Source: Bin34 sp965219935 (lineage in GTDB: Bacteria > Chloroflexota > Anaerolineae > Caldilineales > Caldilineaceae). Taken from it: a stretch of DNA of 64,000 nucleotides. The notes beneath the pieces are model-generated. The model ran no database searches and was not told where the DNA came from. It saw only the letters and a list, made by a program, of their open reading frames with translations. The stretch is taken from assembly GCA_965219935.1 (NCBI GenBank), contig CBDCOU010000003.1:3038001-3102000 (forward strand), read 5' to 3'. Made by a program: the position numbers and the translations under genes. Below are positions 1 to 7,953 of the stretch, in pieces (within the stretch, counting starts at the first letter, position 1; every line of letters begins with the position of its first letter).

Positions 1-837
1 GGTGGCGATGATCGGCAGCGCCACGATCGTGCTCACGGCCATCAGATAGGGAATGCCGTTGCTGAAGTTGCCGATGTCGTTGGCCCGTTGCCTCAGTTGT
101 TCAATGCCCAGGGCCAACGGGTAGCGTGTTTCGTCCCGCAGGTAGATCAGGGGCCCCAGGTAGTCGTTCCAGGCCCAGATGAAGCGGAACAGCGCCACGA
201 CCGCCAGGGCCGGCTTGGTCAGCGGCAGGATGATGCGGAACAGGATGCCGAATTCCGAGGTGCCGTCAATGCGGGCGGCATCCGAGAGTTCCTCCGGCAG
301 CGTCATGAAGAACTGCCGCAGCAGGAAGATGATGTACGGGTGCCCGAACAGGGCCGGCACGACCAGCGGCCGATAGGTGTCCAGCCAGCCCAACCACTTG
401 AAGGTGATGAACAGGGGCACCATGGTGACCGCCCAGGGCAGCATCATGGTCATCACCACGAACCAGAAGAGCGTGTCCCGGCCGGGCCAGCGAATGCGCG
501 AGAAGCCGTAGGCCACGATGGTCGACGACAGGACCGTGAACAGCACGGCGGGAACCGTGTAGAGCACGATTGAGTTGAACGCGTAGCGGGTGAAGGGCAG
601 AACCTGCCAGCCTTCGATGAAGTTGCGCGGATGCACGGGCATCGGCAGCAGGATCGGCGGAATCGTGTAGACCTGCGGGTCGATCTTGAGGGCCGAACTG
701 ACCATCCAGTACAGGGGAAAGGCAAAGCTGAGCGTCAGGGGAATCAGGATGGCGTACTTGACCAGGGTCACGGCCGCGCCTTGCAGGCGAACCTGGACGG
801 GGCTCGGGGGGCGGGTGGGCGAGGCGGCGCGGATCAC
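1..837 (-). CDS. Carbohydrate ABC transporter permease, MalG type (partial, runs off window)
   Basis: Membrane permease of a CUT1 sugar importer. Translated from the GTG at 837 the frame stays open to base 1 (279 codons), so the 3' end lies outside the window. An N-terminal membrane segment (LVKYAILIPLTLSFAFPLYW) is followed by further hydrophobic segments. The EAA-type cytoplasmic loop is recognisable as ELSDAARIDGTSEFGI, followed by LPLTKPALA, which is the site that contacts the ATPase in this family. The GTG start overlaps the stop of the upstream permease gene by four bases (GTGA), indicating translational coupling. It pairs with the MalF-type permease and binding protein to form the membrane channel; no ATPase gene is seen beside them. 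The substrate cannot be told from sequence. Confidence 0.93.
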   Translation of the reverse strand, partial: MIRAASPTRPPSPVQVRLQGAAVTLVKYAILIPLTLSFAFPLYWMVSSALKIDPQVYTIPPILLPMPVHPRNFIEGWQVLPFTRYAFNSIVLYTVPAVLFTVLSSTIVAYGFSRIRWPGRDTLFWFVVMTMMLPWAVTMVPLFITFKWLGWLDTYRPLVVPALFGHPYIIFLLRQFFMTLPEELSDAARIDGTSEFGILFRIILPLTKPALAVVALFRFIWAWNDYLGPLIYLRDETRYPLALGIEQLRQRANDIGNFSNGIPYLMAVSTIVALPIIAT

Positions 838-1769
838 TTGTCGCCTCCGTAGTAGACCCAGCGGGCCGAGGAGCGGAAGATGACAAGGGTGAAGGCCACG
901 ATGATCAGGAACAGGATCCAGGCCATCGCGGAGGCCTTGCCCATGCGCAGGAACCGGAACGCATTGCGGTAGAGGTGCACCAGGTAGAACTCGGTGGAGT
1001 TCATGGGGCCGCCCTCCGTCAGCAGCCACGGGATTGTGAACTCCTGGAAGGCGGTGATGAAGCCCATGATCAGGTTGAACAGGATGATGGGCGACGTCAG
1101 CGGAATCGTGACGTTGAGGAACTTGCGCCAGCCGCCGGCACCGTCCACGGTCGCAGCCTCGTACAGGGAGCGGGGCACGTCCTGCAGGGCGGCCAGGAAA
1201 ATGACCACGGCCGCACCCTGCGCCCAGATCGCCACGAGAATCAGGGACGGCTTGGCCCAGGCCGGGTTGGACAGGAACGGAATGATGGGCAGGCCGAACG
1301 AACGCAGGACGCCGTTGACGGCACCGTACTGCACGTTCATCAGGAACTGCCAGACCATGGCCGAAGCCACGGCCGGCACGATTGCGGGCACGTAGATCAC
1401 GGTCCGGAAGAAGGACCGGGCCACGATGCGGGAATTCAGCAGGTTGGCAATCAAAAAGGCAGCGACAACCCCCAGGGGCACACTGAAACCCACGTAGTAG
1501 ATCGTGTTGTACATCACGTTCCAAAAGTGGGGATCCGTGGTGAACAGCGTCGTGTAGTTCTCGACGCCCAGGAACACCGGCGGCCGCAACAGGTCGTAGC
1601 GGGTCAGGCTGTAGTACGCGGACGCCAGCAGGGGATAGATCGTGAACAGCAGGAAACCCAGAATCCAAGGTGAGACAAACAACAGCCCCAGACGCAGGTT
1701 GCGCCATTCGCGGGGCGTATAGCGGGAGGGTTTGGCGGTGACAGCGGCCATCTGGATGTCCGGGGCCAC
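834..1769 (-). CDS. Carbohydrate ABC transporter permease, MalF type
   Basis: First permease of the CUT1 sugar importer; 311 residues, typical length. About six membrane segments are visible, beginning with LLFVSPWILGFLLFTIYPLL around residues 29-48. The EAA loop reads SLYEAATVDGAGGWRKFLNV followed by IPLTSP, the family's ATPase-contact motif. The longest frame begins with GTG at 1769; an ATG six codons later (1751) is an equally plausible start because neither has a strong ribosome-binding site. The gene lies 70 bases downstream of the binding-protein gene, with a stem-loop in the gap, and overlaps the next permease by four bases. The role is firm; the sugar transported is unknown, although the divergent neighbouring cluster suggests uronate-type oligosaccharides. 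Confidence 0.94.
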   Translation of the reverse strand: MAPDIQMAAVTAKPSRYTPREWRNLRLGLLFVSPWILGFLLFTIYPLLASAYYSLTRYDLLRPPVFLGVENYTTLFTTDPHFWNVMYNTIYYVGFSVPLGVVAAFLIANLLNSRIVARSFFRTVIYVPAIVPAVASAMVWQFLMNVQYGAVNGVLRSFGLPIIPFLSNPAWAKPSLILVAIWAQGAAVVIFLAALQDVPRSLYEAATVDGAGGWRKFLNVTIPLTSPIILFNLIMGFITAFQEFTIPWLLTEGGPMNSTEFYLVHLYRNAFRFLRMGKASAMAWILFLIIVAFTLVIFRSSARWVYYGGDK

Positions 1770-1794
1770 AGAAGGGAGGGGATGCGGCAGGAGG

Positions 1795-1817
1795 GGGACA
1801 ACCGAGTGTATTGTCCC
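1795..1817 (-). promoter_or_regulatory. Intercistronic stem-loop between binding protein and permease genes
   Basis: Inverted repeat with arms GGGACAA and TTGTCCC (7 bp) and a 9-base loop, between the binding-protein stop and the permease start. No T-run follows, so it looks like an mRNA-processing or partial-attenuation hairpin rather than a full terminator. Similar hairpins occupy the same place in the other transporter operons here. Confidence 0.5.
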
Positions 1818-1839
1818 GCTCCTGCTCAGGATTGGAAGG

Positions 1840-3189
1840 TCAGGACAGGCCTTGGGCCTCCCATTCGTTCTCGGCGCGCGTCTGCAGCTCCGCCACTGCC
1901 TCCTCGGCGGTGATCAGATCGCGGTAGACCTGCTCGCGCAACTCCCAGAGCTGGGTGTTGATGTACCAGTGAAGGGGCGAGCGGCGCCCGACCAGCCAGT
2001 CGGTCACGTCGTTGATGCCGTCAATGTAGAAGCGCAGGCCGGGATAGGCGTCCGCATCGATGGTGGGCAGCCAGGACTCAATGCCCATGATCCAGCCGAC
2101 CTCATCGAAGATGATCTGGCAGGCTTCATGGTTGTGCAGGAACTCGGACACCTTGAACATCCCTTCGGGATTCTGGCCGTCCCTGAAAATCTGCACCATG
2201 TGGGGGCCGGTGGCCATGATCTTGGCGCCTTCGCGGAAGGCCGGCACGGGTGCCCAGGTGGCCCGGTTGTGCACCGCGACCTCGGGCTGCTGGATGGTGG
2301 TTTCGCCTGCGTGCCAGTAGCCCTCGATGATCATCGACTGCGCCTCGGCGTTGAAGGCGCCGCCCCATGTACCCTGGCCCTCCACGGACCGGAAGCCGGC
2401 GAAGTTGTCGGGACCGATGTGCCGGAAGAACTCGGCCTGCATTTCGATGCCCTGGACGAGCAGCTCGTGGTTCAGGTCGATGGCCTGTGTTTCGTCGTTC
2501 CACCACTGATGGCCGTAGGACAGGGAGATGAAGTCCGGCTCGCCGGCCATGGCGTCGATCGGATCGAGGCCGATGCGGGTCACGTTGCCGCCGTCGTCGA
2601 ACTTGGACAGGGCCTTGTGCCACTCGAAGACACCTTCCCAGGTCAGGGGCGGATCGTCCGGATCCAGGCCCGCCTCCGCGACGTGCTGGGCGTTGTAGTT
2701 GAGGCCGTACCACAGGAACGATTCGATGGACGGCACGCCAATCAGGTTGCCGTCGTAGAACCCGCCCTGCCAGACGGCATCCACCACGTCGTCGGGATCA
2801 ATCACGTCGCTGCCGTCCACCCAGTCGTTGCAGGCAAAGACGACGCCGCGCGTCCAGAGGTTGGGATAGTCCATGTTGGAACCGCCGTCGGGCGGATCGC
2901 CGGCCGCCAGAGCGGTCAGGACGGCTTCCGTGTTGGTGCTGCCCCGGAAGTCCAGGGTGGTGTCTCCACCCATATGGTCCCGGAAGCTCTCCAGGCCGGA
3001 AATCGTCTCCACGGCCGGATCCAGGTTGCCCCAGGCATACCACCAAGTCACAACGGCGGGTTCGGCAGCCGCGGCTGCGTCGTCGCTCCCGGTCGCGGCC
3101 GGTGCCGCGCACGCGGCCAGTGCCGCGGCGCCCATGGCAAAGCCCGTTGAACGCAGGAAGACGCGGCGGCCCACTAATCGCTCGGCCAT
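1840..3189 (-). CDS. Sugar ABC transporter substrate-binding lipoprotein
   Basis: Extracytoplasmic solute-binding protein of family 1 that would capture a sugar and hand it to the two downstream permeases. The N-terminus carries a GRRVFLR twin-arginine-like motif, a hydrophobic core and the lipobox LAAC with the lipidated cysteine at residue 27, followed by an Ala/Asp-rich linker and the motif VVTWWYAWG that opens the mature domain. A longer frame begins at 3204 with TTG, but GGAGGT seven bases before the ATG at 3189 decides the start (449 residues). It is the first gene of a minus-strand operon, divergent from the membrane-protein gene at 3519. Substrate is not identifiable. Confidence 0.93.
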   Translation of the reverse strand: MAERLVGRRVFLRSTGFAMGAAALAACAAPAATGSDDAAAAAEPAVVTWWYAWGNLDPAVETISGLESFRDHMGGDTTLDFRGSTNTEAVLTALAAGDPPDGGSNMDYPNLWTRGVVFACNDWVDGSDVIDPDDVVDAVWQGGFYDGNLIGVPSIESFLWYGLNYNAQHVAEAGLDPDDPPLTWEGVFEWHKALSKFDDGGNVTRIGLDPIDAMAGEPDFISLSYGHQWWNDETQAIDLNHELLVQGIEMQAEFFRHIGPDNFAGFRSVEGQGTWGGAFNAEAQSMIIEGYWHAGETTIQQPEVAVHNRATWAPVPAFREGAKIMATGPHMVQIFRDGQNPEGMFKVSEFLHNHEACQIIFDEVGWIMGIESWLPTIDADAYPGLRFYIDGINDVTDWLVGRRSPLHWYINTQLWELREQVYRDLITAEEAVAELQTRAENEWEAQGLS

Positions 3190-3518
3190 TCGGAATACCT
3201 CCAAAATCTATTATTCAGTTGGGTTCACGCGCATATACGATACAGGATCACGACGTTGAAAGGCCGGCTTCCGGACAGCGGCCGGCACCTTGGGTTCCAC
3301 CGCAGTCCTGTGTGCCGGGCCGGCCCGCGGGCTGGCCACGCCTGCCGACGCGAACCGCAGGAGTTCCGGCGCGCCCCGTACCCGAACCGCTTGGGACACC
3401 GTCGGCTAATGCCGCCTGTAATATAGGATTCTAGTGGTACCGTCATCCAGACAGGTCTCCAGCCCTCTCGCGCCTCTCCCAAGATGTCCCCGTCCGTCCG
3501 CGGGTTTCACTTGATGCC
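3190..3518. other. Divergent intergenic region
   Basis: Gene-free gap between divergently read genes. On the minus strand a weak promoter-like pair, TTCAAC (3255-3260) and TATATG (3232-3237) with a 17-base spacer, precedes the binding-protein gene. On the plus strand an AT-rich patch around 3418-3430 could hold a promoter for the gene at 3519, but I see no well-spaced pair. No other structure is apparent. Confidence 0.4.
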
Positions 3519-5657
3519 ATGAACGAAACAGACAATCTGGCCGATCTCGTCCTGCAAGGCCTGACCGCCTTGGAGAACGGTCTCAGTTCACTGTTGCTCA
3601 CCAGCGAGGATCAGTCGCGCCCGGACGAGGACCGCACCGTGCGTCTGCAGGCCATCATCTCGGAGATTGACAGCTACTACGGCCACGATTCCCGTACCTT
3701 CCTCCTGGCCCACTGGGCCCTCCAGCTGCACCTGCTCCTGCCAACCCGCGCCTGCGAGCCGACCCTTGAGACCACACTGTGCGACCTGGAGCGCCTCAGG
3801 GAACTGGCCGAATTCTTCAGTCTGCGGGACGTGGCGGACGAAATCCAGGATCTGGCCGATCGCCTCGCCGTAGGCTCCGGCGGACTCACCTCTTTTGCGT
3901 CCGTCAGCGGCGGGTTCGCCAACCTGCAGGACCTGACCACGGTCACGCTGCGGGCCATCGGCGAACGCATGGAGATGCTGGGCGGCGCCTCCTTCCGCGA
4001 AGACGTGACCACGGAGGTCGAGCTGCTGGAAACCCTGGCCAGCGAGGAGGTGGTTGGACGCTACATCCTGGACGCCAGCCAGGACCGCATACGTTGTTGC
4101 GCCTGCCTCGCCACCATGGTGATGGTGATACGCGAGCTGCTGCGCATGGGGGAGACAGGGTCCGCGACGGCCGAAACGGCAGATGCCCAGAGACTGGCGC
4201 AGTTGGGGGAACTGGTGGGCATCACACCCGTGAATACGCGTCGCAACCCGCTGCCCAGGATACCGAGTGGCGCCGACCGGGAAAAACCGGACACGGAGAC
4301 GCCGACTGCGGCCGATCCGCAGCCGGACGGGGGACAGGGCACGGTCCTCTTCCCGAACAGCGAACCGGCCGAGCCTGTCAAGCGCCAACCCGCGGCCGAA
4401 CCGGAAGACGAAGGCGATCTGACGGTCGACGTGGCCTCCAGGCACCTGCCCGAACCGCCGCCGCCCGAGCCCGAGTGGGAACCGGAACCCCTGCCGGCGG
4501 ATGGAACCACGGGAGTGGCACCGGACACGGAGCCGGACTTTGTCGATGCCCGGGATGCACAGGAACCCGAGACGGAGGACCCGGATGCGGAGATTGCGGA
4601 GGCCCTGGCGGAGACCGAAGCTCCCGGTCAGGGCCTGGGCCAGATGCTGCTCATGGTGCTCATGGTCCTGGTGGGCGTCGGCATCGTGGCCCTGGTCGTG
4701 GTGCGTCCGGCCTGGCTTGACAACCTGACCAGCCAAGGCGGGATCGACGGTGCCCTGGCCATCACGCCGGAGCCGGAGGAGAGCGTGGCGACGGCCGCGC
4801 CCACCGCCACTGAAATCCCGGCGCAGGCCGTGGAGGAACCCGCGGAACCGACACCGGTGCCGCCCACCCCCACCTCCACGCCGGTGGCAGGCTATGTGTT
4901 CCTGGCGACCACCGCCCAGGTGTACATGTGGCCCGACGTCGCAGCGGAAACCATTGAGCCGCCGCGGGAGGCGGAAAGCGGCGTGATCCTGGTCAGGCGG
5001 GTGGCGGACGGTGATCAGATCTGGCTGCAGATGTCGGATACCTTCTTCATCCTGGCCGAGACCGTGGTCAATCCGGAGATCGTGGATCAGCTGGAACTGA
5101 TCGACAAGGCGGACCTCCCCAACATTCCGGTCGAGTTTCTCCAGACGCCGACACCGGAGGCCGAACCGGTGGCCGACACGGGCGATCAGGACCCGGCGGA
5201 GCCGACTCCCGAACCGATACCCGACGACCGGACCGCCCTTGTGGAGGATGTCGACGTGCGCATCGGCCCCGGCGACGATTTCGAGTCGCGCGGCATCCTG
5301 CCGGCCGGGCGCGAGGTGAACCTGCTCGGGACCAGCGCCGACGGCTCGTGGTCCTTCATGGACGACTTCCACTGGATCCCGTCCGCAGCCATCGCCAACA
5401 TTCCGGACGGCCTGCCGGTCCTGCGGCACCCGACCACCAGCTCCAACGCCAATCTCCGGGCCGCCCCCGACAGCGGGTCCGCACGGCTGGGCTTCCTGGG
5501 GCCGGACACGGCCCTGTTGCTCGACGGCTGGACACTGGGTTCCAATCCGGACGGGATCTGGTACCACCTGGACACCGGGGAGTGGATTTACGGCGATCTG
5601 GTCCAGGACGCCTACGCCAACCTGCCCGAGCGGCCCTACGTACCGGACGAGCAGTAG
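3519..5657 (+). CDS. Single-pass membrane protein with C-terminal SH3-like domains
   Basis: Protein of unknown role, 712 residues. Residues 1 to about 240 are helical and soluble in character; about 240-370 is a Pro/Glu/Asp-rich linker; one membrane segment (MLLMVLMVLVGVGIVALVVV) lies near 375-395; then a second Pro/Thr-rich linker and a globular C-terminal part. From about residue 573, VDVRIGPGDDFESRGILPAG matches the bacterial SH3 pattern, and a second copy (NANLRAAPDSGSARLGFLGP) follows near 645. With no signal peptide and one late membrane segment, the N-terminal half is predicted in the cytoplasm and the SH3 part outside. Such SH3 domains often bind cell-wall or surface ligands. It stands alone between a divergent transporter and a terminator. 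The start lacks an obvious ribosome-binding site. Function is not claimed. Confidence 0.85.
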   Translation: MNETDNLADLVLQGLTALENGLSSLLLTSEDQSRPDEDRTVRLQAIISEIDSYYGHDSRTFLLAHWALQLHLLLPTRACEPTLETTLCDLERLRELAEFFSLRDVADEIQDLADRLAVGSGGLTSFASVSGGFANLQDLTTVTLRAIGERMEMLGGASFREDVTTEVELLETLASEEVVGRYILDASQDRIRCCACLATMVMVIRELLRMGETGSATAETADAQRLAQLGELVGITPVNTRRNPLPRIPSGADREKPDTETPTAADPQPDGGQGTVLFPNSEPAEPVKRQPAAEPEDEGDLTVDVASRHLPEPPPPEPEWEPEPLPADGTTGVAPDTEPDFVDARDAQEPETEDPDAEIAEALAETEAPGQGLGQMLLMVLMVLVGVGIVALVVVRPAWLDNLTSQGGIDGALAITPEPEESVATAAPTATEIPAQAVEEPAEPTPVPPTPTSTPVAGYVFLATTAQVYMWPDVAAETIEPPREAESGVILVRRVADGDQIWLQMSDTFFILAETVVNPEIVDQLELIDKADLPNIPVEFLQTPTPEAEPVADTGDQDPAEPTPEPIPDDRTALVEDVDVRIGPGDDFESRGILPAGREVNLLGTSADGSWSFMDDFHWIPSAAIANIPDGLPVLRHPTTSSNANLRAAPDSGSARLGFLGPDTALLLDGWTLGSNPDGIWYHLDTGEWIYGDLVQDAYANLPERPYVPDEQ

Positions 5658-5668
5658 TCGGCGGTTTC

Positions 5669-5690
5669 GTTCGCCGGGTCGCCGGCGAAC
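5669..5690 (+). terminator. Rho-independent terminator after the SH3 protein gene
   Basis: Perfect 9-bp stem GTTCGCCGG / CCGGCGAAC with a 4-base loop, starting 11 bases after the stop at 5657 and followed by the T-rich CTTGTTTCTT. It separates the SH3 gene from the catabolic cluster. Confidence 0.75.
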
Positions 5691-5721
5691 CTTGTTTCTT
5701 CAGGAGACAACCTCTTCCGAT

Positions 5722-7113
5722 ATGACCAGCGCGCAGAAATCCGGCCCCAGGGTCGTTGTCGTAGGAGCCGGCAGCCTCTTCTTCGGACGCCAGGCCATCT
5801 GGCAAATGGTCCATTCACCCCATCTGCAACGCGGAACGCTGGTGCTGGTGGACACCGACGAGGAGCGGCTGTCCAAACTGGTCCGGCTGGCGGAAATGGT
5901 GCGCGACGCCAATGCCGTGCCCCTGGGCGTGGAAGGCCACACGGACTGGGTGCCGGCCCTGCCGGAAGCGGACTTCGTGGTCCTCAGCTTTGCCAACCAG
6001 ACCGTCAAGTACCGCGGCATCGACTGCGCCATTTCCGAGAAGTACGGCGTGCGCATGTGCTCCGGGGACACCATCGGTCCCGGTGGCATCTTCCGCGCCC
6101 TGCGCGAGTTTCCCCGCATCCTGGAATGCGCCGCCGATGTTGAGCGCCTGTGCCCGGATGCGTGGGTCATCAACTACATCAATCCTTCGACGGTGCACGG
6201 CATTGGCCTGATGCGCTACGCCCCCGGCATCAAGAGCTTCGCCCTCTGCGACAGCCTGCACATGCCGCACATCAAGGTGCGACTGGCCGGCATGGCGGGT
6301 ATCGAGGCCGCGGTCGGAGGCGAACTGACCGAGGAGCTGGACCGGGACTTCGACATGCGCATCGCCGGCGTGAACCACTTCACCTGGCTGCTCCGGGCGG
6401 AGTGGCAGGGCACCGACGTGTCGGATACCATCGCGGAGTCCCTGCGGGCCGGCGCCGCCTACGAGGACCCGACGGTGGAGGGCGAAGCCAAGGGCTGGCT
6501 GAACCAGACCATCGGGGCGGAACTGTACGACGTCTTCGACCGGGTGCCGGTCTGCGTTTCCCACACCAAGGAGTACGTTCCCTACTACCAGCAGGCAGGC
6601 CGGTCCGGCAACGGCACGCCGCCCCTGGCCATCTGGGACACGGAGACCCGGTACGATCGGCACGAGGCCATGTGGCACCAGATCGACAGCTTCCTGGAAG
6701 GCACGATCCCGATCGAGGACTACACCACCCTGCTGGGCCCGGACCACGCCACGGACATCATCGAGAACATGGTGGGCGGCCTGGACCGGCCCTTCTTCGT
6801 CAACTGTGCCAACCGCGGCGCCGTCACCAACATGGCGGACGACGCCTTCCTGGAACTGCTGTGCGACATCGACATGGACGGCCCCGTGCCGCGGCCGGTC
6901 GGCGAGATGCCGCGCGGGCTGCTGGGCCAGCAGCAGTTGATCCTCGATACCCATGAACTGACTGCCGAGGCCATCGCGCGGGATGATCGCAACCTGTTGC
7001 GGCGGGCCATGCTGACCGACCCCATCGTCAATTCGATTGCCGACGCGGATGCCATCCTGGCCGAACTGCTGGAGCTGGAGCGGGATGCCCTTCCCGCCGG
7101 CTGGCAGGCCTGA
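5722..7113 (+). CDS. Glycoside hydrolase family 4 enzyme (alpha-glucosidase/galacturonidase type)
   Basis: NAD- and metal-dependent glycosidase of family GH4, cytoplasmic, 463 residues from the ATG at 5722. A Rossmann motif VVVVGAGSLFF lies near residues 11-21. The family landmarks follow: INYINPST (Asn154 of the NP pair), LCDSLH with the metal-ligand Cys176, and GVNHF with His219. These residues hold Mn2+ and allow the redox-assisted elimination mechanism of GH4. A longer frame could start at TTG 5692, but AGGAG at 5702-5706 supports the inner ATG despite a long 15-base spacing. It opens an eight-gene run that includes uronate-acting enzymes, which makes an alpha-galacturonidase or glucuronidase activity attractive; GH4 members differ in substrate and this is inference. 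Confidence 0.93.
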   Translation: MTSAQKSGPRVVVVGAGSLFFGRQAIWQMVHSPHLQRGTLVLVDTDEERLSKLVRLAEMVRDANAVPLGVEGHTDWVPALPEADFVVLSFANQTVKYRGIDCAISEKYGVRMCSGDTIGPGGIFRALREFPRILECAADVERLCPDAWVINYINPSTVHGIGLMRYAPGIKSFALCDSLHMPHIKVRLAGMAGIEAAVGGELTEELDRDFDMRIAGVNHFTWLLRAEWQGTDVSDTIAESLRAGAAYEDPTVEGEAKGWLNQTIGAELYDVFDRVPVCVSHTKEYVPYYQQAGRSGNGTPPLAIWDTETRYDRHEAMWHQIDSFLEGTIPIEDYTTLLGPDHATDIIENMVGGLDRPFFVNCANRGAVTNMADDAFLELLCDIDMDGPVPRPVGEMPRGLLGQQQLILDTHELTAEAIARDDRNLLRRAMLTDPIVNSIADADAILAELLELERDALPAGWQA

Positions 7114-7167
7114 CCCGCGTCTCATCCCCTTTTTGACCAGTCCAAACCCCTTCCTGGAAGCCCCTGC

Positions 7168-7878
7168 ATGTCCGACTACCGCATTTCCGCCGCCGATCGC
7201 GAGACCCTGTCCCATATCTCCACGGCCACCCTGACCGCCTCCCTGATCAAGCGCGGCATCAAGCGCTGCTTCATGCAGGGGGTGCATCCGATCAAGCCGG
7301 GCCTGACCATGGCCGGCCACGCCTTCACCCTGCGCTACATCCCGAGCCGACAGGACCTGGTGGACCGGCGCTACGACAATTCCACCAACGTGCAGCGCCT
7401 GGCCATGGAAGCCGTCGGTCCCGACCAGGTGCTGGTGGTGGATGCCCGCCGGGTGATCGCGACCGGCACCATGGGCGACATCCTGGCCCACCGCATCCGG
7501 GAACGGGGCTGTGTGGGGGTGGTCACGGACGGCTCCCTGCGCGACACGCCGGCCCTCCGGGCCATGGACTTTCCCATCTTCCTGGGCGGCGCCGCGGCCA
7601 CGCCTTCCCACACCCACCATCATCCGGTGGACATGAACGTCCCGGTGGGATGCGGCGACGTTGCGGTCATGCCGGACGACCTGATCGTGGGCGACGGCGA
7701 GGGCGTGGTGGTGATCCCCAATGCCATGGCCCGCGAAGTCATCGACGAGGCGGCGGACCAGGAAGAGCTGGAGAACTGGGTGGTCGAACAGGTGAAGACC
7801 GGACGGCCCCTGCAGGGCCTCTACCCGCCCAACGAAGAGACCAAGGCCCAGTTCGAATCCTGGCGCGCCCGCCGGTAG
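7168..7878 (+). CDS. RraA-like protein (aldolase/regulator fold)
   Basis: 236-residue member of the RraA/HMG-aldolase superfamily. The family core is clear around residues 100-127: GTMGDILAHRI then RGCVGVVTDGSLRD, containing the glycine-rich loop and the metal/substrate-binding Asp and Arg-Asp pair. Family members either inhibit RNase E or act as divalent-metal-dependent aldolases/decarboxylases on oxo-acids. In a sugar-acid catabolic cluster, the aldolase role on a keto-acid derived from uronates is more likely than RNA regulation; that is inferred from context. The HTHHHP stretch near residue 150 is typical of aldolase-like members. It begins 54 bases after the GH4 gene. Confidence 0.88.
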   Translation: MSDYRISAADRETLSHISTATLTASLIKRGIKRCFMQGVHPIKPGLTMAGHAFTLRYIPSRQDLVDRRYDNSTNVQRLAMEAVGPDQVLVVDARRVIATGTMGDILAHRIRERGCVGVVTDGSLRDTPALRAMDFPIFLGGAAATPSHTHHHPVDMNVPVGCGDVAVMPDDLIVGDGEGVVVIPNAMAREVIDEAADQEELENWVVEQVKTGRPLQGLYPPNEETKAQFESWRARR

Positions 7879-7953
7879 CCGCCGGGGCCGGGGCGGTCCC
7901 TCTTCGACTGCAGGCAACCACCCGATTCCCGTTCAGGACAAGGAGCCCCAGAC

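Noticed and set aside
3391..3424. TTGGGA/TAATAT as a promoter for the gene at 3519
   Set aside because: The spacer is 22 bases, too long for a sigma-70 promoter.
3588..5567. A 659-residue minus-strand frame opposite the SH3 protein gene
   Set aside because: Its composition (His/Arg/Gly-rich) is that of an antisense frame in GC-rich DNA; the plus-strand product has clear domains and a membrane segment.
5815..7917. A 700-residue minus-strand frame opposite the GH4 and RraA-like genes
   Set aside because: It spans two plus-strand genes with family motifs and has no motif of its own.
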